From the NCBI RefSeq assembly GCF_963675165.1, contig NC_087387.1, forward strand, positions 1,612,501 through 1,676,500: DNA of 64,000 nucleotides, in the 5' to 3' direction. The stretch comes from Halichondria panicea (lineage: Eukaryota; Porifera; Demospongiae; Suberitida; Halichondriidae). This document shows, piece after piece, positions 9,901-24,928 of the stretch. The translations under genes were made by a program, and so were the position numbers. How positions within the stretch are numbered: the stretch's first letter is position 1; each line of letters starts with the position of its first letter. The notes under the pieces are model-generated. The model made no database searches. It saw only the letters and a program-made list of their open reading frames with translations, and was not told the DNA's origin.

Positions 9901-12900
9901 AGACCAGGCCATTCATTGTCTGAAAGAATGCCTGGTCAAGTTCCACGTTTAGTTGAGTCAGCGAGTGGTTAGGCATGAGTAGTTGTGAACATGATTGTGA
10001 ACTGCAAACACAACAATACTATCTAGCTGTAGTATCATAATGAGGTGAGTATGGTTGTTGCGGGCAATTATCACATTCCTGGACCAGTTTTACATTGGAA
10101 CTTGCCTGGTCTCGAGGCTAGGAGGGGCCTCAAAGCAGAGGAGGCATGACACACATCTCGTGATCTCTCTTTTAATTGCATTCCAATCTTTTTGACATCA
10201 GTTTTCAATGTAGTGTATTCCTCATAATAACTCTGTTATTCTGTGACTGAGGTTTTTCAAAGTCAAAGATAGACCCAGATCAAACTGTTTCCATTGCTGA
10301 ACCACAATGAACCCTTATTCAGATATGCTTGCTACAATGTTGAGAGCACTGCACCCTTCATAAATATATTGACGAGTTCTAGCCAGGACTCAGCTGGAGA
10401 AACACTATAATTATAGCTAGCCTTGAGAAACACATAGAGCTAGCTAGACAGTCAGTTACAAACTTTCTACAAGCCTAGCTAGGTCGCGGTAAACTGCCAG
10501 CTAAGCAAACGTCATCGCAATAGAATTCAATTATGTACCTCCAAGTGCTAGTGAAATAGGTCTGTGGGTTTCCTGGCATTGAAACGTGAGTTCAAAAATT
10601 TCTGCTGAGGGTTCTGGAGCCAAATAGCAAAAATTTGCAGCAAACATATCTTGCTATAATTCTGGTACTATAATTATATGAAGTGAAGCAGCATTTGCAA
10701 ACCAGGAGTGGAGAGATGCAGTGGTGTTAATTGTTTCTGGCTATTTTTGTTTGCAGTCCACTAGTTGTAGCCCTGCATCAAATATAATTATAAAGGCATT
10801 GTATACACACATTATTGTGTGGATGGAGAAGTTGTATAGTAAGTTTCAATGTCTGTTTCCGAATAGGTCTACATATATATATTCACAGCCTTGTCTCCCA
10901 CACATGCAGTAGTTCAATGGTAATGAATCTAGTTTTTATAGCAAACATGTGATCCTGTGACTGCAATTAGGTAGTGCAAAGATACTGTAAAGCAGTATTT
11001 GTATAGCAGGAGTGAAAAGATGCAGTGCATTGTTATATTACTGGCTATTTTGTTTGCGAGCAGTGGAGTAGCAGTGCCTATCAGCTATGCAGCAGTGCCT
11101 ATCAGCTCTGCAGTAGTGCCTATCAGCTCTGCAGCAGTGCCTGTCAGCTCTGCAGCAGAGCCTATCAGCGACTGTATCAATAGCAGCGACTACCTGAGAA
11201 TTGAAAGTTCCCTTCTGAGCAGGCCCCAAAACTTGGTAAATTTGTATCAAGCTTTCTTTCCCACGAATAGACAAGCAAGTATTTCAGTTCAAGTCACCTA
11301 TCACTTTACTGGCAACCCTACTGATATACAGTGATCTATCGATGGCTTGGCTCCTCTGTCTTGATGCTGATTCGTAGCGACTTGCTTCATTATCTCTCTC
11401 TATTCACGTACAATGTCAAGACAAATCACGCAAATATCACCCTTGACCCGATTTGTGGGTTTCCAAGTGATGACAATGTAAATACCTCAGATCCAGTACC
11501 AAGTGACTATTGCAAAGTGGCTAACAGCGCTGGTCATCATCTACTCAACAGTCTGACAGCTAATGTAAGTGCTGCAAATATAGATGTCGTAGTCTGTAGA
11601 TTAGATAACTATCGGGCTGGTTAATTAACAGGAGAGAGCTGATCAAACAGTTTTAGTATCTACAATCAGGCTCGTTTGACAAACAATTAACTGTAGGCCT
11701 CTACACTGTGCATTGGCCTCTACACTGTGCATTGTATATATATATATATACTGAGCTTTTATCTCGTATGCATACTGCAGCTTTTCTCTTATGCTGTGCA
11801 TCGGAATTCAGTGATGCACAATGGAATTGACTCGTCAATTGAAAATGGATTCTCCGTGTACGTTTTTAATACCGAAAACCTCGGTGACTATTGTATCTTT
11901 GATGAATTTAACAACTTTTTGCATTTAAGGACACTGTTGTTTGTTGCCTTTGGATTCTTGGAGCTAACGAGTGTGTTTTCCATTCCTCTGCTATTGGGTA
12001 GTATTTATGGCGAGTTTAAAAAGAAAATGAGTAGTACCGATAAAAATGGCAACGAAAATAAACTTAGATACTTTGTTTGGGCAACTCTTGTATTGATTGT
12101 ACTGATTATTCCATTGCTCTTTTGCTGTAATTTCTATGCGATTTGCAATGGCTTGAGCTCACCACGAACAAAATATAAAGACATCTTTGCAGGCTTTATA
12201 GTAATGGCTGTTTTTATGGTTGTTCTCCCTTTGGTGGACATACTAACAGCAATCGGTGTTGTGGTGATTCTTTACTGTATTGTTGGAAAAAACAACAACC
12301 CCGGGATAATGAAGATAAGCATGAGATAAACTGCTTTGGCTTTCCGGATTTTGCGAATACTGAACATAGATGCATACGTCTAAAGATTTTCGTTCATGGT
12401 GTTGCCATTTTTGTTGTAACGTGGTTCACTCAACTTGCACTTTTCAATTCTATTTATGTGTTCATTGGAGCAATAGCTGCCCCTGTGGAAACTGGCTCAC
12501 TTCTTCTCTTGTACATTACAAGCCTCTTTGCACTGATATCATTCTTCGCTGTGATCCTTAAAGTTATCCACAAAATACTACCGGTAGTAGTTGCACAACT
12601 GGCAGTAGCTGCACAACCGGCAGTAGCTGCACAACCGGCAGTAGCTACACAACCGGCAGTAGCTACACAACCGGAAGAAGATACACAACAGGGAGTAGAT
12701 ACACAACCGGCAGTAGCTACACAACCGGCAGTAGCTACACAACCGGCAGTAGCTACACAACAGGGAGTAGATACACAACAGGGAGTAGATACACAACCAA
12801 GAGGAGCACCTCCGCCAGTAACAATTACTCGTTGTCAAGGTTGTTCGGGTTTCGCCTGCTTTATACCTTTTCTACTTTTGGTTTTAGTACTGGGCTCTGG

Positions 12901-15900
12901 TATCGGTGTTTTTTTGTTTCATTCATGTACATCTATATAACATTGAACCAGGAGTACCGAAACAATCGCGGCATACTGACCTTCCTTGGGGCTCTCCTCC
13001 CCTCCCTCCTTGCATCAACCTCGGGGTATTTCTGGACGAGGATTATGCCATGCATTGGAAATAGGAACAGAGAACCACTAAGTGATATAGAAATAAGGGA
13101 ATCAATGGAGTCTCTACTAAGGATTGCCAAAAGGATAAATCCAAATTAAGACAAAACTGGTCAAGATACTACACTTAAAATGTCAGAAAATGATGGAGCT
13201 AATGGAAGTGACTTTTAAATTATTGTACCCTATACTATATTTTTCACGAGTACGTCTTCTTACTGTGTGTGTATAATTAATTCTGAATTTTGTAGATTGT
13301 ACAATAACTAGTACCAAACTGACTAACACTCTGCATTGCTATAATGGAGTATATTCTTATTCACTGCATGCATGTGTTCTATTCATTGTGTTCTTTGGCA
13401 ACTCGATTATGTGACAACACCTGTTCTGTTCTATATTTGTAGCTGGTGACTAGAATGGAATTTAATAAAAACAGTCACATGTTTTAGCCTCAAGTCTGTG
13501 AATATGTTTCATTATGCCTCGAGGCGTAGCCACATGAGGGATACGGTAAAGCTGACTGTGTGTGTGTGTGTGTGTGTGTCTGTTCCAGCTGTAACTGCTC
13601 AATGGTTGCAATGCGACGAAAACTAACAGCTTCTATAGGCTTCTAGCTACTTTCTCTTGGATTTTGATTCGTGGATTAGCAAACTAAAGCTTCTTTCTCC
13701 AGTTATGGCTACTTTGGCTCATATTGAAGGCTGTTAATTGCAGTCTCTTCAGAATATTTCGTAGCATCATTTGTTTGCACAAAGTTTCTATGAGTTAGCC
13801 TTGCACTATAAAGGTGATTATATCACAGAAAGTGACCCGGCCCTAACTAATGCAATCACTGCCCCCTTCAGTTTCCCCCCTAGCTCCCTTCAATGACCCC
13901 CTATACACTGTACTTACTTCCCTCCTATCCCCTAGTTCATGCACACTCTACCCCCTGCAGGGACCCCCCTGGGAGACAGCAGTCTCCATGCCACCCAGCT
14001 GGCCTACTCCCTGGACATGCATGGTCTCTCATTGGTCCTCTCTGATGGGAGGGGCGTGTTCCTCACCTCACGCTCCTCTCGTCTGGAGCCTCAGGAAGTG
14101 GCAGCTGTTTCCATCCCTGGCCTGACTGGAGCCACCTGTTCCGCTCTTAATGGACGCTACAGACTGGTTGCTTTCGGAAAAGAAGAGTGAGTTAAGCATG
14201 CAATTATCATTTTGAAGGTTGTATGATATCTAGTGGAGGTAGCTATCAAAGGTAACTTGTTACAAGTATTAGAATATTTTGCCTGTGAACAACTTTTACG
14301 AATGAGCCAAATCAGCAGGAATTTGACCCTTTGCGATCTAACTATTGCGTTCTGGTGTGTCGTTACCAGTACTAATTTAGGTTTTGCTAGTTGTATTTTT
14401 TGCAAGTGATCAATGCGAGCAAAGTTTAATGGTCGCAAAACATTCTAGTAACAGGATTTATGGAAGTTTGAAATGCAAAATTGGCTGCTAACAGTATTCT
14501 CCCTCCAGTGGTTCAGTGGATGTGTACTCACTGGATGATAGCAATGGCAGCTGGAGCATCTCCCACTCACTCAAGTTCTCCAGAAGTCAGTTCCCAGGTA
14601 CTGACACTCCTCCACCACAGTACTTATGTTAGACCTAGAGCACTGATTGAGCAGTGGTGTACCCATGCAAGTAGTGCCTATAGTTTTCAATCATTCTCAA
14701 TTCACACACAAAAATGTGGCCTCTTTTATAGCTGGTAAACTACCTATAGGTCTAAGATGATCATTTTTAATGTATATACATGTACGTAGGTAGGTGGTTA
14801 GTACACCACCACCGACCAGTGTGGGGCACATCCTGCTTGTAACTGCAGTGTGTAGTGGGGTACATAATTATTATAAGTGGCTATTTAGATTGCTGGCTAG
14901 CTAGGTATTGCCTGAGCAAGCAGGCAGTGCCTATTTATAATAAAAATCTCACAGCCTCATATAAAGTCACACATAAAGTCACATATGTGGTACATGTACA
15001 TGTATAATTATACATTTCTTCTTGCCCACGACAGAGACGGGACTCCAGCTGGGGAGTGTGGTGTGTGTGGAGTGGAGTGTGGGAGATGGGATGGTGGTGG
15101 GCGTGGCCTGGAGCAACGGAGGCCTCTCACTATGGACGGTGTTCGGATCTCTACTCCTTTGTTCCCATGGCGACCAGCCCGGCACACCCTCCCCGCTTAA
15201 CCCCCACTGCACTGTATTACAAAGCATTGTGAGTACTGTACATAGCAGTCAGTTAGTACATTGATTACCGTCAAGTGTCCAATACGTAGTTAATCGAATG
15301 CGAAAGACATTAATTTTACAAGCCTGATCACGTTTTTAACTATTGCGAATTGCATGCGATTGTGTGTTCTCTCCTTTGCGAGCTTTGTTTGCCACCAATG
15401 CGAAAACTTGCAATTCTCAATCAAAAGAGTCCAGTATATGGTATTGCCCTCTGTTTTGTAGTATACTTCTGAACAGACTATAATTATGTACATGTAGGTA
15501 TCATTTGAGTATGCGTGTACTACAACCTGTGTGCATGCCTAGCACATTTAGCAACTGCTACAAAACCATCCTACATGTGTATATACATGTATAGAGGTAG
15601 AGGTAGAGTATATAATACATAACACAAAGATAGTTTTAAAATTATTGTATTTGTAACACCACCACCTTTCTTTGTTCAGTGTTGGTCCTCTGACATGTAT
15701 CACTTGTGGATGCTGGCCAAGACTGCCACTGAACACACCTCTAGCGAGAAACCGACCAATCAGAGTGGAGTATCCAATAGCAACGGTGGTCAAGTGATTG
15801 TCATGGGGTTCATGAAAAACGCTATAGTCAACAACCCTATCAGTGTAAGTACAGAGTACACTTCACAGTGTCTAGTTTAGTGTCAGTGGTGTGGTGTGCA

Positions 15901-18900
15901 GAAATTAGCTTGGATCAATTCCACAACAAAAACCCCATTCTGTAGCTTAAAAAAGGGCATATCACATGACGTATTTAGATCAGAAAGTGTAGTGTGTAGT
16001 GCCCCTTTCAAACATAACTAAAATCTGGTAAAATCCATCGATTTTGAAACAAAGGCTTATTGTCAGGCGTTTTTCTCTCAAAAGTGTTATCCAGTTTTGA
16101 AGATACACACTATTATTCACTTATATGCCTTCTGTAGCTATGGTGTACTTACTATAAACCGCGTTTTAGAATTTTGACTGTACATGTATGTGTGCTACAA
16201 AATCCTCAAGCCAGGACCCCCCCCCCCCTCTATCACCTGCAGGTTAACCACAGTCACCTGTTCCTCCTCGGCTCTGATAGACTATGCCTGAATCTGTGTA
16301 AGGTGACCACACCCACTCAGACTACAGGCGAGGCCACACCTGCTGGGACCAGTGCAGTGTCCTCTCCGCAATGGAGGGTGGTCCAGTACCCCTCCAGCTA
16401 CATGGCTCTCAACTGGCCAGTCAAGGTGGGTCTAGCATGTGACACAGCACACTGTTACTGTAGTGTGTAGTCACACTAAAGTCTATTTGCATTGAGTTCA
16501 ACCCCGAAAGTTATGTGGTCAATTATGGCTTTATTTATGCTTTATGTGGTGGACAAGTATGCTTGGGACTTCTACATGGAAAATGCTAACTTTTAGCTGG
16601 TTGGAGCTTACCAGCTCTACAGCATATAGATAGAAGCGCTTTTTAACAAGGAATCCAATGGTATATGAAACTTTGAATTTCAGTAAAGTATGACAAAGTT
16701 ATGACAACTTTATGAAGGTCAAACTCAACACAAATAGACTTTAGTGTGGTAAGTCTATTAGCATGACACAGTTAGTGTGGTGTAGTCACTGAAGGGAGTT
16801 GCATTTCCATACAGTGTACATTGCTTGCTATACTGTATAGCTGGTAATTTTCGTGGGGCAAAATACTCGTGGTTTTCATGGTTGGAGCTCAGACCACGAA
16901 TAAAGCGACCTTGCCTACCTTTACCTGCAGTGCAAGCAGCAACCACGAAAATTAATATCCACGAAGTGGCTAAATATTGCTCAACCACGAATGTTTTGCC
17001 CCTTGAAATTACCCAGTATATCATTGTGGAAGCCAATATTACATGTACATAAAAGTGAAGCTACTTGTGTTTACTGTAGCAGTGTCTAGTTATACATTGC
17101 TCTTATCTTATAAGTGTACATGCACATGCACTTGTGTTTACTGTAGCAGTGTCTAGTATACATTGCTCTTATCTTATAAGTGTACATGCACATGCACTTG
17201 TGTTTACTGTAGCAGTGTCTAGTTATACATTGCTCTTATCTTATAAGTGTACATGCACATGCACTTGTGTTTACTGTAGCAGTGTCTAGTATACATTGCT
17301 CTTATAAGTGTACATGCACTTGTCCAAGCTGTACATTGTTTGTTTCAAAACGTACGTTCTATTGTCTTGCTTGCATTTTGTTTTCACTTCCCACATGTTA
17401 TATTACAGTATGCAGCTGTGAATGCTGCTGGCAGTAACCTGGTGATAGCGGGGAGAGCAGGGTTTGCTCTCTACTCTGGATCACGGCGTAAATGGAAGTT
17501 ATTTGGTAACGAGGTTCAAGAACAGAGTCTCGTGTGTCGAGGGGGCGTGCTGTGGTACCAGGACATTGTGGTGTTCCCGTGCCGAGTACAGGAGCACAGC
17601 GAGGAGGTGTGAGGGTGTGTGTGTGTGTGGGGGTGGAGGGGGCGTATGATATACTGTATAAATTATTAACAGAGTGCATACATGTATAAAGTTTTAATAA
17701 GCTAGCTAAGCAGGCTAGTATCATTCTTTGTGATTCTGTCAGAAGTGTAATTGTGGCATGCAGTACGGACGTACACGCGTATATAATTATAGCTCAGTAC
17801 TATTTGCATGCCATCACCATTAGATTTTCGTTCGTGTGGTCATCATTCACATAATTATATCCATGCACACATTGCCTCAGGTTCGCTTCTACTCTCTCCA
17901 TTCTAACCTGGACAACTCCCAACTAATGCACTCCCTCAAATCAACCTCTCCCACTGTCAAAATCAATCTCCACGGCGACTGTCTCCTCTTGGCATCACGT
18001 GACTGTCACATGACCATCATGGGTCTCAGCTTGACCACGGTTCCCACTCAAGGTGTGGTTTTCTCATCGTACAAATGTGCATGCTTACTTGTCCGGTTGT
18101 TGTCATTCTTGCTAAAATTTGTGTTATACCGTATAGCGGGTAACTTTCGTTGGTGTAAATTTTGTATAAACTAATTTAAATATTCGTACAGCTCAGGATA
18201 GTGACGTTGAACCTATTGCAGTAGACAGTTTAATTTTCTATGATGCTCTATAATACGTGCATATGTCCGTACGAAAATAACCCGTTATACCGTACTACAG
18301 TTGTATACACAGTACTGTGCACGGTGAATGTGTACGGCAATGCAATGTCCTTTGATCTATAATTATGATCAAGTTTTGCTCTCTCTTTATTTCCCCTCTC
18401 CCCCTACTACAGGACTGGTTCTTAACGTGACCAAGCTGCGTGAGGTGTCTCTGGCTAAGTCCCTCCCCATACCCTGGGCCACCACCCTCGTCTCCATGAC
18501 ACTCTCCAACATCCGCACTGATCCCTCCACACCCTCACACCCTCACACAGGCATACCCTCTGGTGCAACTCAGAACTCAAAAATAGGTACAGTACATGTT
18601 TTGTATCAAGTGTCTACTACTTCACTTATTGCTAGTCACTATGGCTACCTGTCAAAGCTTTGTTTTGACAATGTATATATAGGCCTCAAAATGTCGTTGT
18701 TATGGGACAGTAAGTATGTTTGTGTATATCAATTTACCACAAATCGAGAAGCCTGCTGTTCAATGTAAAAATTCCTCTGTGCAGTATATGTACTACAGTG
18801 CGTTGTGCCCTCACACACTCACACACAGACACAGGTGCACACCTCCACACACACACACACTCCACACCTCACACACAGGCACAGGTGCACACCCTCAGGG

Positions 18901-21900
18901 CGTAGTCGGCTCAGTACTCTTCAACGTGAGTGGCAGGCTGCTGATGACTCAGCAGGAGACCCCCAGTGTGATTACCAAAGAGAACAGCCCTGATCAGATT
19001 GTGGTGAGCTGTACATGTACATGTAATCTATGCATATACGTGGCTGGCTGGGTCAGTTAGTCTCTGAGCAAGAGAAGCTTTACAGTTACTGCTAGGAACA
19101 TGCCCCTAGGCCGTACTGTACTGTACTCACACAAGGGGGCAATGCTTAGCCGACCTATTACAGTACAAATGTAACTGGCTTGTACACACAAGAAAATTAT
19201 GAATAGTTTGGTTAACGATGCCAGGTCCAATACCAAAGGCCTTGCGTTTTTCCCGTGATTTTGGAGCAACCGTTTGAGAGTGGTTTATTTGGCTGTACAT
19301 GTACAACTTGTGCACAACAGCCTCTGCATGCTTTACTGCACACATCCCCTCTCTCCTCTTTTTCAGGAGAATCGTGTCACATTCTCGTCCCCCGTGTGTC
19401 TGGCTGGCTCGGTGGAGGCCGTGTGGACTCCGCCCTACCACGCCCCCTCACACACACACCACCTCATGGAGTCACTCTGGCTCGCCTGTGGAGCTGCTGG
19501 GATTAAGGTAAATCCAGGTTTCCATACGAGTAAGTTCTTGATTCCATTCTCAATACATTTTGGGTTCCATACGTGTACATGTATTAAATTTTGTAAGTGC
19601 AGACACACGTGTATACCGTATTACTAGAATACTTTGCGAATGAGCCAAATCAGCAGAAAAATTGACCCTTTGCGATCTAACTATTGCGTTCTGGCAAGGA
19701 TCGTGTGTGTTTACTAGTACTAATTTAGGTTTTGCGATTTATTATTGCGAATTGATTAACTCTCGGCAAAGTTCGCATGCTTTGATGCTCGCAAAACATT
19801 CTAGTAATACAGTACATGTAGTACTAGTGTACATACTAATCCACTCTTGCCAGAAACCTAAATGGTTTTGTCAGTAGCTGCATGCTTACAAATACTCGTT
19901 GGCCTTGCAATAACCATAATTTATGCAAATATGCAAATTCACTCCCCACTACTTACATGTTGTGTAGGTGTGGCTTCCCCTGTACCCACGAGACGAGGGT
20001 CACCCGACGTTCCTGTCCAAGAGGATCATGCTCACACTCCCCATCACTGTCTACCCTCAAGGTGACTGACCACCTGTACAGTGTATCTGTGTGTCCGTGT
20101 GCGTACATGGGGGACCACCTGTACAGTGTATCTGTGTGTGTATACATGTACATGGACATGTTATCTCTGTGTGTGTGTGTATGTACAACTGTACATGGGT
20201 AAGCCTTTGATTTGGTTTGAAAGATTATACTCATGTCGCATCAACCACTGAAAATTAATACTGCTGCATTTTTGTTATCTTGTTACCATGGATATTTGTG
20301 ATGTTGTCTCCTGTTTCTCCAGTTGTCCTGTTCTCTGATGCTATCATGTTTGGGCTCTCCCACGAGACTGCCTTCACTGACTCCGCCCACCCCAGCAGAC
20401 ACGCCTTCCCCTTCGCCACCATCGAGAGAACAGTGAGACCATTGTCACCTAGCTGCTACATGTTCCTACTGCACTTGTGTATGTATGTACAGTATGTTTA
20501 TGTATCTCTCTCTCCTAGACTCATGTGTTCCTGCATCATATTCTAAGGCAACTTCTGAGGAGAAAGTAAGTGTTATAGTGTATTGCTAGGAGTGCCGACT
20601 GTACACTATACAAAAAGCATTTTAACTACACTTGGCTAAATCCTATCTAAGGAAGCTAGCACCTCTATTCTTACTCCCTGCCCCCTCCAGTCTTGGTAGC
20701 CACGCCCTCCAGATGGCTCGGAGCTCCTCCCACCTACCCTACTTCCGTCACGTCCTGGAGCTCATGCTGCATGAGATACTCGAGGAGGAGGCACCTCGCT
20801 CAAGATCCATGCCTGTACCAGGTATGTGGTATGTGGTATGTGGTATGTGGTATGAATCTTTTAGCAGCTGTACAGGAGAGTGGGGGAGAGAGTCGGGGGT
20901 AGGGATAGTGGGATGTACATGTAGCAGCAGCTGTAACATATTGACCTAGGTGTGCTGCTTTGCTCAAATATCGCTGCCAATTTTCAATAGATGTCTTTGA
21001 CTGTACGTAACTTTAGTTTGGAGTGTACAATATTTCATTCTTTCGTTCTGGAAGGAGCTCCATCATTTGGATAAATATTTGACAGGCCATTTTCATTCTT
21101 CAAACCAATGGCTGAATAGCACTGTAGCCTTGTCCCAACGCCTACTTCTACTTATTATTAATTGCTTGGGTCTGTGTCGGAGGTTGTGTGTCCACTAGAC
21201 ATATTTACGTTGAGCTAGAAACATGCAATTCCAAAATGGTGTCAGTGGTGTTTGTATTGAACCCCTCCCCCCCCACATAGACGCCCTCCTGCCGTGTGGG
21301 GTGGAGTTTATCAAGCAGTTCCCTGAATTCCTAGAGACGGTGGGTCACTGTGCCCGCAAGACTGAGATAGCCCTCTGGCAATATCTCTTTGCAGCTATCG
21401 GCAGCCCCAGGGATCTCTTTGAGGTGTGTCCTTAGTTACAGCTAGCATACATATTAGCATACATATTAGCTAGCATACATATTATCAAGAGTAGATAAGA
21501 GTAAGAGTGTTGACTCATATTAATTGAATAGTGACGACAGTGATGACGAAACTTAAGGCAAATGCGGTTTCACGTTTACTACAGTACACTCTTACTCTTG
21601 ATATTACATACATTTATTATTTATAGCTAGTTGGCGTGTGATTCTTATAAAGTGTGATCATGTTTTACTCTATTGTTGACTGCAGCTGTGTATGAGTGAT
21701 GGACGACTGAGCACTGCGGCCACTTACCTCATCATTATTCAGAACCTCGAGGCAGCAGCTGTCAGTAGACAAGTGAGTGCCCCCCCATTGCCCACAATAC
21801 TGCCCTAGGTAATGGGGGGAAATGTTGTTGCTACATTTTACATTGTAGGACTCCACATGTGCTTTTCTGGTACAATTGGTTTTACAGCTATAGCCACAGC

Positions 21901-24876
21901 TATTTTGTGTGTGCTCGCTGTAATTATAGTGTACCAAGGTGGTATAAAGAGAAGAGGGCATGCAACTCACTATATACGCAATGTACTAGGCAACATTCAC
22001 AGAAATATGGTATATACATATACGTGAATAGATAGAATCCAGTGTATTCAGAAGTCAACGGTTCCGTATCTAAAATAGTTTTAAATTGGCAGAAATTTTA
22101 ATGATTTTGCCATGCCTTTGGTCGATACACTGTGGTTGATAGTACAGTACAGTAGTGTAATGGTACCTTATCATGATCAGCTCCTCATCTTTACAGCTGG
22201 CTACAAAGTTGTTGGACGCCTCACTGGACGCTAATCAGTGGGAGGTAAGTGACGATGGTTGGTGGGCATGAACGTCACTACTTATCACACTCTCTCTCCC
22301 TTGCAGCTGTGCACTGATCTAGTACGCTTCCTCAAGACGATAGGTACGATATGTTGTCGCATGACTGTTGTTTGGGTACAACGTACATTGAGGTATTTAT
22401 TATTGACATTTTTTAGCGTGCTTGTATGCAGGAACTGGTGACACACTAGACAGCCCACTGATGACCATGGCAACCACCCCTCGGAAGACCCCTACCCCCA
22501 CCCCCACACGTGTCACACTCCCCCCACTCTCCACTGAGGGTGGACCCACGCCCACCTCGGCCGGACCAGACCTGGACCGCTCGGCTATGTCACTGACGAG
22601 GGATCACCTGACCAGTGGGGGTGTGGCCAACATGGTCAGTCTGAGCGGAGAGTATAAGGACGCCTCAGGGAAGGTCATACGAAGGTTAGTCCGGGGGAGG
22701 GGGAGGGGGAGAGGTGGGTAGTACAGTTTGGGCTATGTATTCTTGTGTGTGTTTTATCTGTAGGTTATATCCTGCATATTGTGCATATACACATGTACGT
22801 GTATGGAATTCAACCTTGAATAGTGTTTCTGTGATTAAAGTATACATGTAAATGTGTAGCTATACTTCATGATGGGTTACCATTTGTTAATTGTCTAATA
22901 GATATGCTTAGTACTCAAATATTTGCACTTGTTGATCATTTGAACATGTTGCCCTATACAGATAAAACATAATGATTGTGTTCCTCTAGACCTCAGTTTG
23001 TGATGGATGTGGATTCTAAAGAGGACTTTTTTATAGAGCTCATCTTGTGTCGCCATGCCCGCAAGCTGCTCACCTCGACCAGTCTCAGGGACCTGGGCAA
23101 GTTCACGGCACAGCTGGACTTCAACTTGAGTACCTGGCTGGCTAAAGAGAGGTGAGTGTTGTCTCCTTATTTGTTGGCATATAAATTACCGAGAGAAAAT
23201 AATTATTCCGAGGATTCTAGTTAGAGTTATGGCTGTTCCAGTCTCTTGAGAATCGCGGGTATAGCATCATCTGTTTGCACAAACAAGTTACATGTACAGT
23301 AGTCTAATACGTTTGTGCTGTGTGTGTATGACTATACAGTGAAACCAGTCATTGTTCAAATCATGAGCTTATCTCGCTAAAAGTTAGTACTAGCACACAA
23401 ATATAATTCAAACATTTTCTAATAATTATCTGTGATTATAATTATTAGCCACTGTATGCTATTGATATTTGATGTGACAGTTAAGAGATAGATGTTATAC
23501 TGTTGTTTCATGAGCTGACAGCTCTGTAGAGTTTTCCTCATCTATCTTCTGTGCAGAGGAAATACGAGTACTAAATGAATGTGATCACGCATGCATACAT
23601 TAATCAGTATACCCCAGTAATGATACACACATGTATACGCACATTAAATTTAAGCCCTACCCATCAACAGTACATGTATGTTTAATGTGTACAGTGAGTA
23701 TAAAGTACAGTATATATATACGTACCTTAAATTTTGCTGTGTTTTTTCGCTTACAAACACAGATCACAATTATGAGACTAAAAACCGTTCCAGGTAAAAT
23801 AACAGAGATCAAAACAGAGATAGTTAAATTCCTTGCACAGTCTTCCCCGGGTACTCCTGTGATGGATTGTGTCTTATTCTGTGTCCGTATAGTATTAAGC
23901 TGTACTACTTACCTGAGTCTGTATTGCTGTTATTTAAATTGCTCTGAATAGTTTGTGTTGGTTCATCTGAGAAGAAAAATACACTTGTATAAGTCCCTTA
24001 CATATTTTATACTAGCTACCATCTCCCAGGACACATTATTATACTAACCTGTTGTACTGGTCAGATCAAGTTGGGTACAATCATTTTTAGTGTCGTTCCC
24101 GTCTCCATGTAGTACACACACTGATACATTGGCCTCTTTTAGTTCTTTTCCTAACTCAACGCGGAGTCTGTTACATCTCTTAGTACATGAATCAACAGAG
24201 TTAATGTGTATACATTTCTTTCCTTTAGACAGTCGAACATAATCGACTAACTGTTGTGTTAAGTTCTGATGCTGTCCACCGCCCACTGTTACGTGTATAA
24301 TAATCGGGACTTTAAATTGTACAGCCTCGCATACGTATATGAAATCACCCTGTATCGTATAGCCATGTATAACACATATGGGCTTCTGATGATCTTGAGT
24401 TGATTCTGCATAGAATAAAAGCAATGGCTTAACTGGTTTGTCTGTAAGCAAATAAGGTGCGTAACAAGGTCAGACTAAATTGTTTCACTGATTTTTAGTG
24501 AAATTTTGGACCCAGTAGGCAAGTAATACGAGTTATTAAGTGTAAGCCTCGATTTGAGACCGCAGGTGGGCGTGAATTCGAGTGAAAACTCACCGCTCGC
24601 GATTAAACGCCCAGTATCCTATTAAGCCTATAAACGTCTTGCAGAAAAGGGTGGGCGTATTTTTTGCGAAGGTACAGTAATTATACAACCCCCAGGACTT
24701 CCCCAAATTAGTTTATCAACACTGTCACAACTTGACACAAGAACAGATTCTCAAATTCAATTAGCTACTCAAACAGGGCGGGCGCTCTGTTCTTTAACGT
24801 GTAGGGGAAACACTGCTCATACTACTGCATTTATTATGCCTCGAGGCGTAGCCGCACGAGGGATACAATAAAGCAG

Positions 24877-24928
<52 letters not shown>

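Larger units (their letters stand above)
1..20509. repeat. Unit 1 of a large tandem segmental duplication
   Basis: The whole stretch aligns almost base for base with 41,699-64,000, coding and non-coding alike, with scattered substitutions and insertion/deletion differences. The offset is 41,932 around the receptor tail and 43,720 around the middle RIC1 exons; the shifts come from transposon insertions present in only one unit. Gene order and strand are the same in both. The left edge is the window edge, so the true start of the unit is not seen. Unit 1 continues to about 31,116, beyond the part whose partner is inside this window. Confidence 0.97.

Noticed and set aside
11581-11624. Gene B first frame reading through to a stop at 11,624 (and 55,019)
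   Set aside because: A GTAAGT donor at 11,565 joins in phase to CTGCAG at 11,780 and links the ectodomain to the membrane segments; the read-through tail is intronic.
19953-20234. Frames made from GTGTATCTGTGTG repeats
   Set aside because: Low-complexity intron sequence; unit 2 has an extra repeat copy, as expected of slippage.
24044-24451. Stand-alone single-exon 135-residue minus-strand gene
   Set aside because: The start lies in an intron and the stop just after a GTTAGT donor. It is better explained as exon 2 of the five-exon gene 23,495-26,737.
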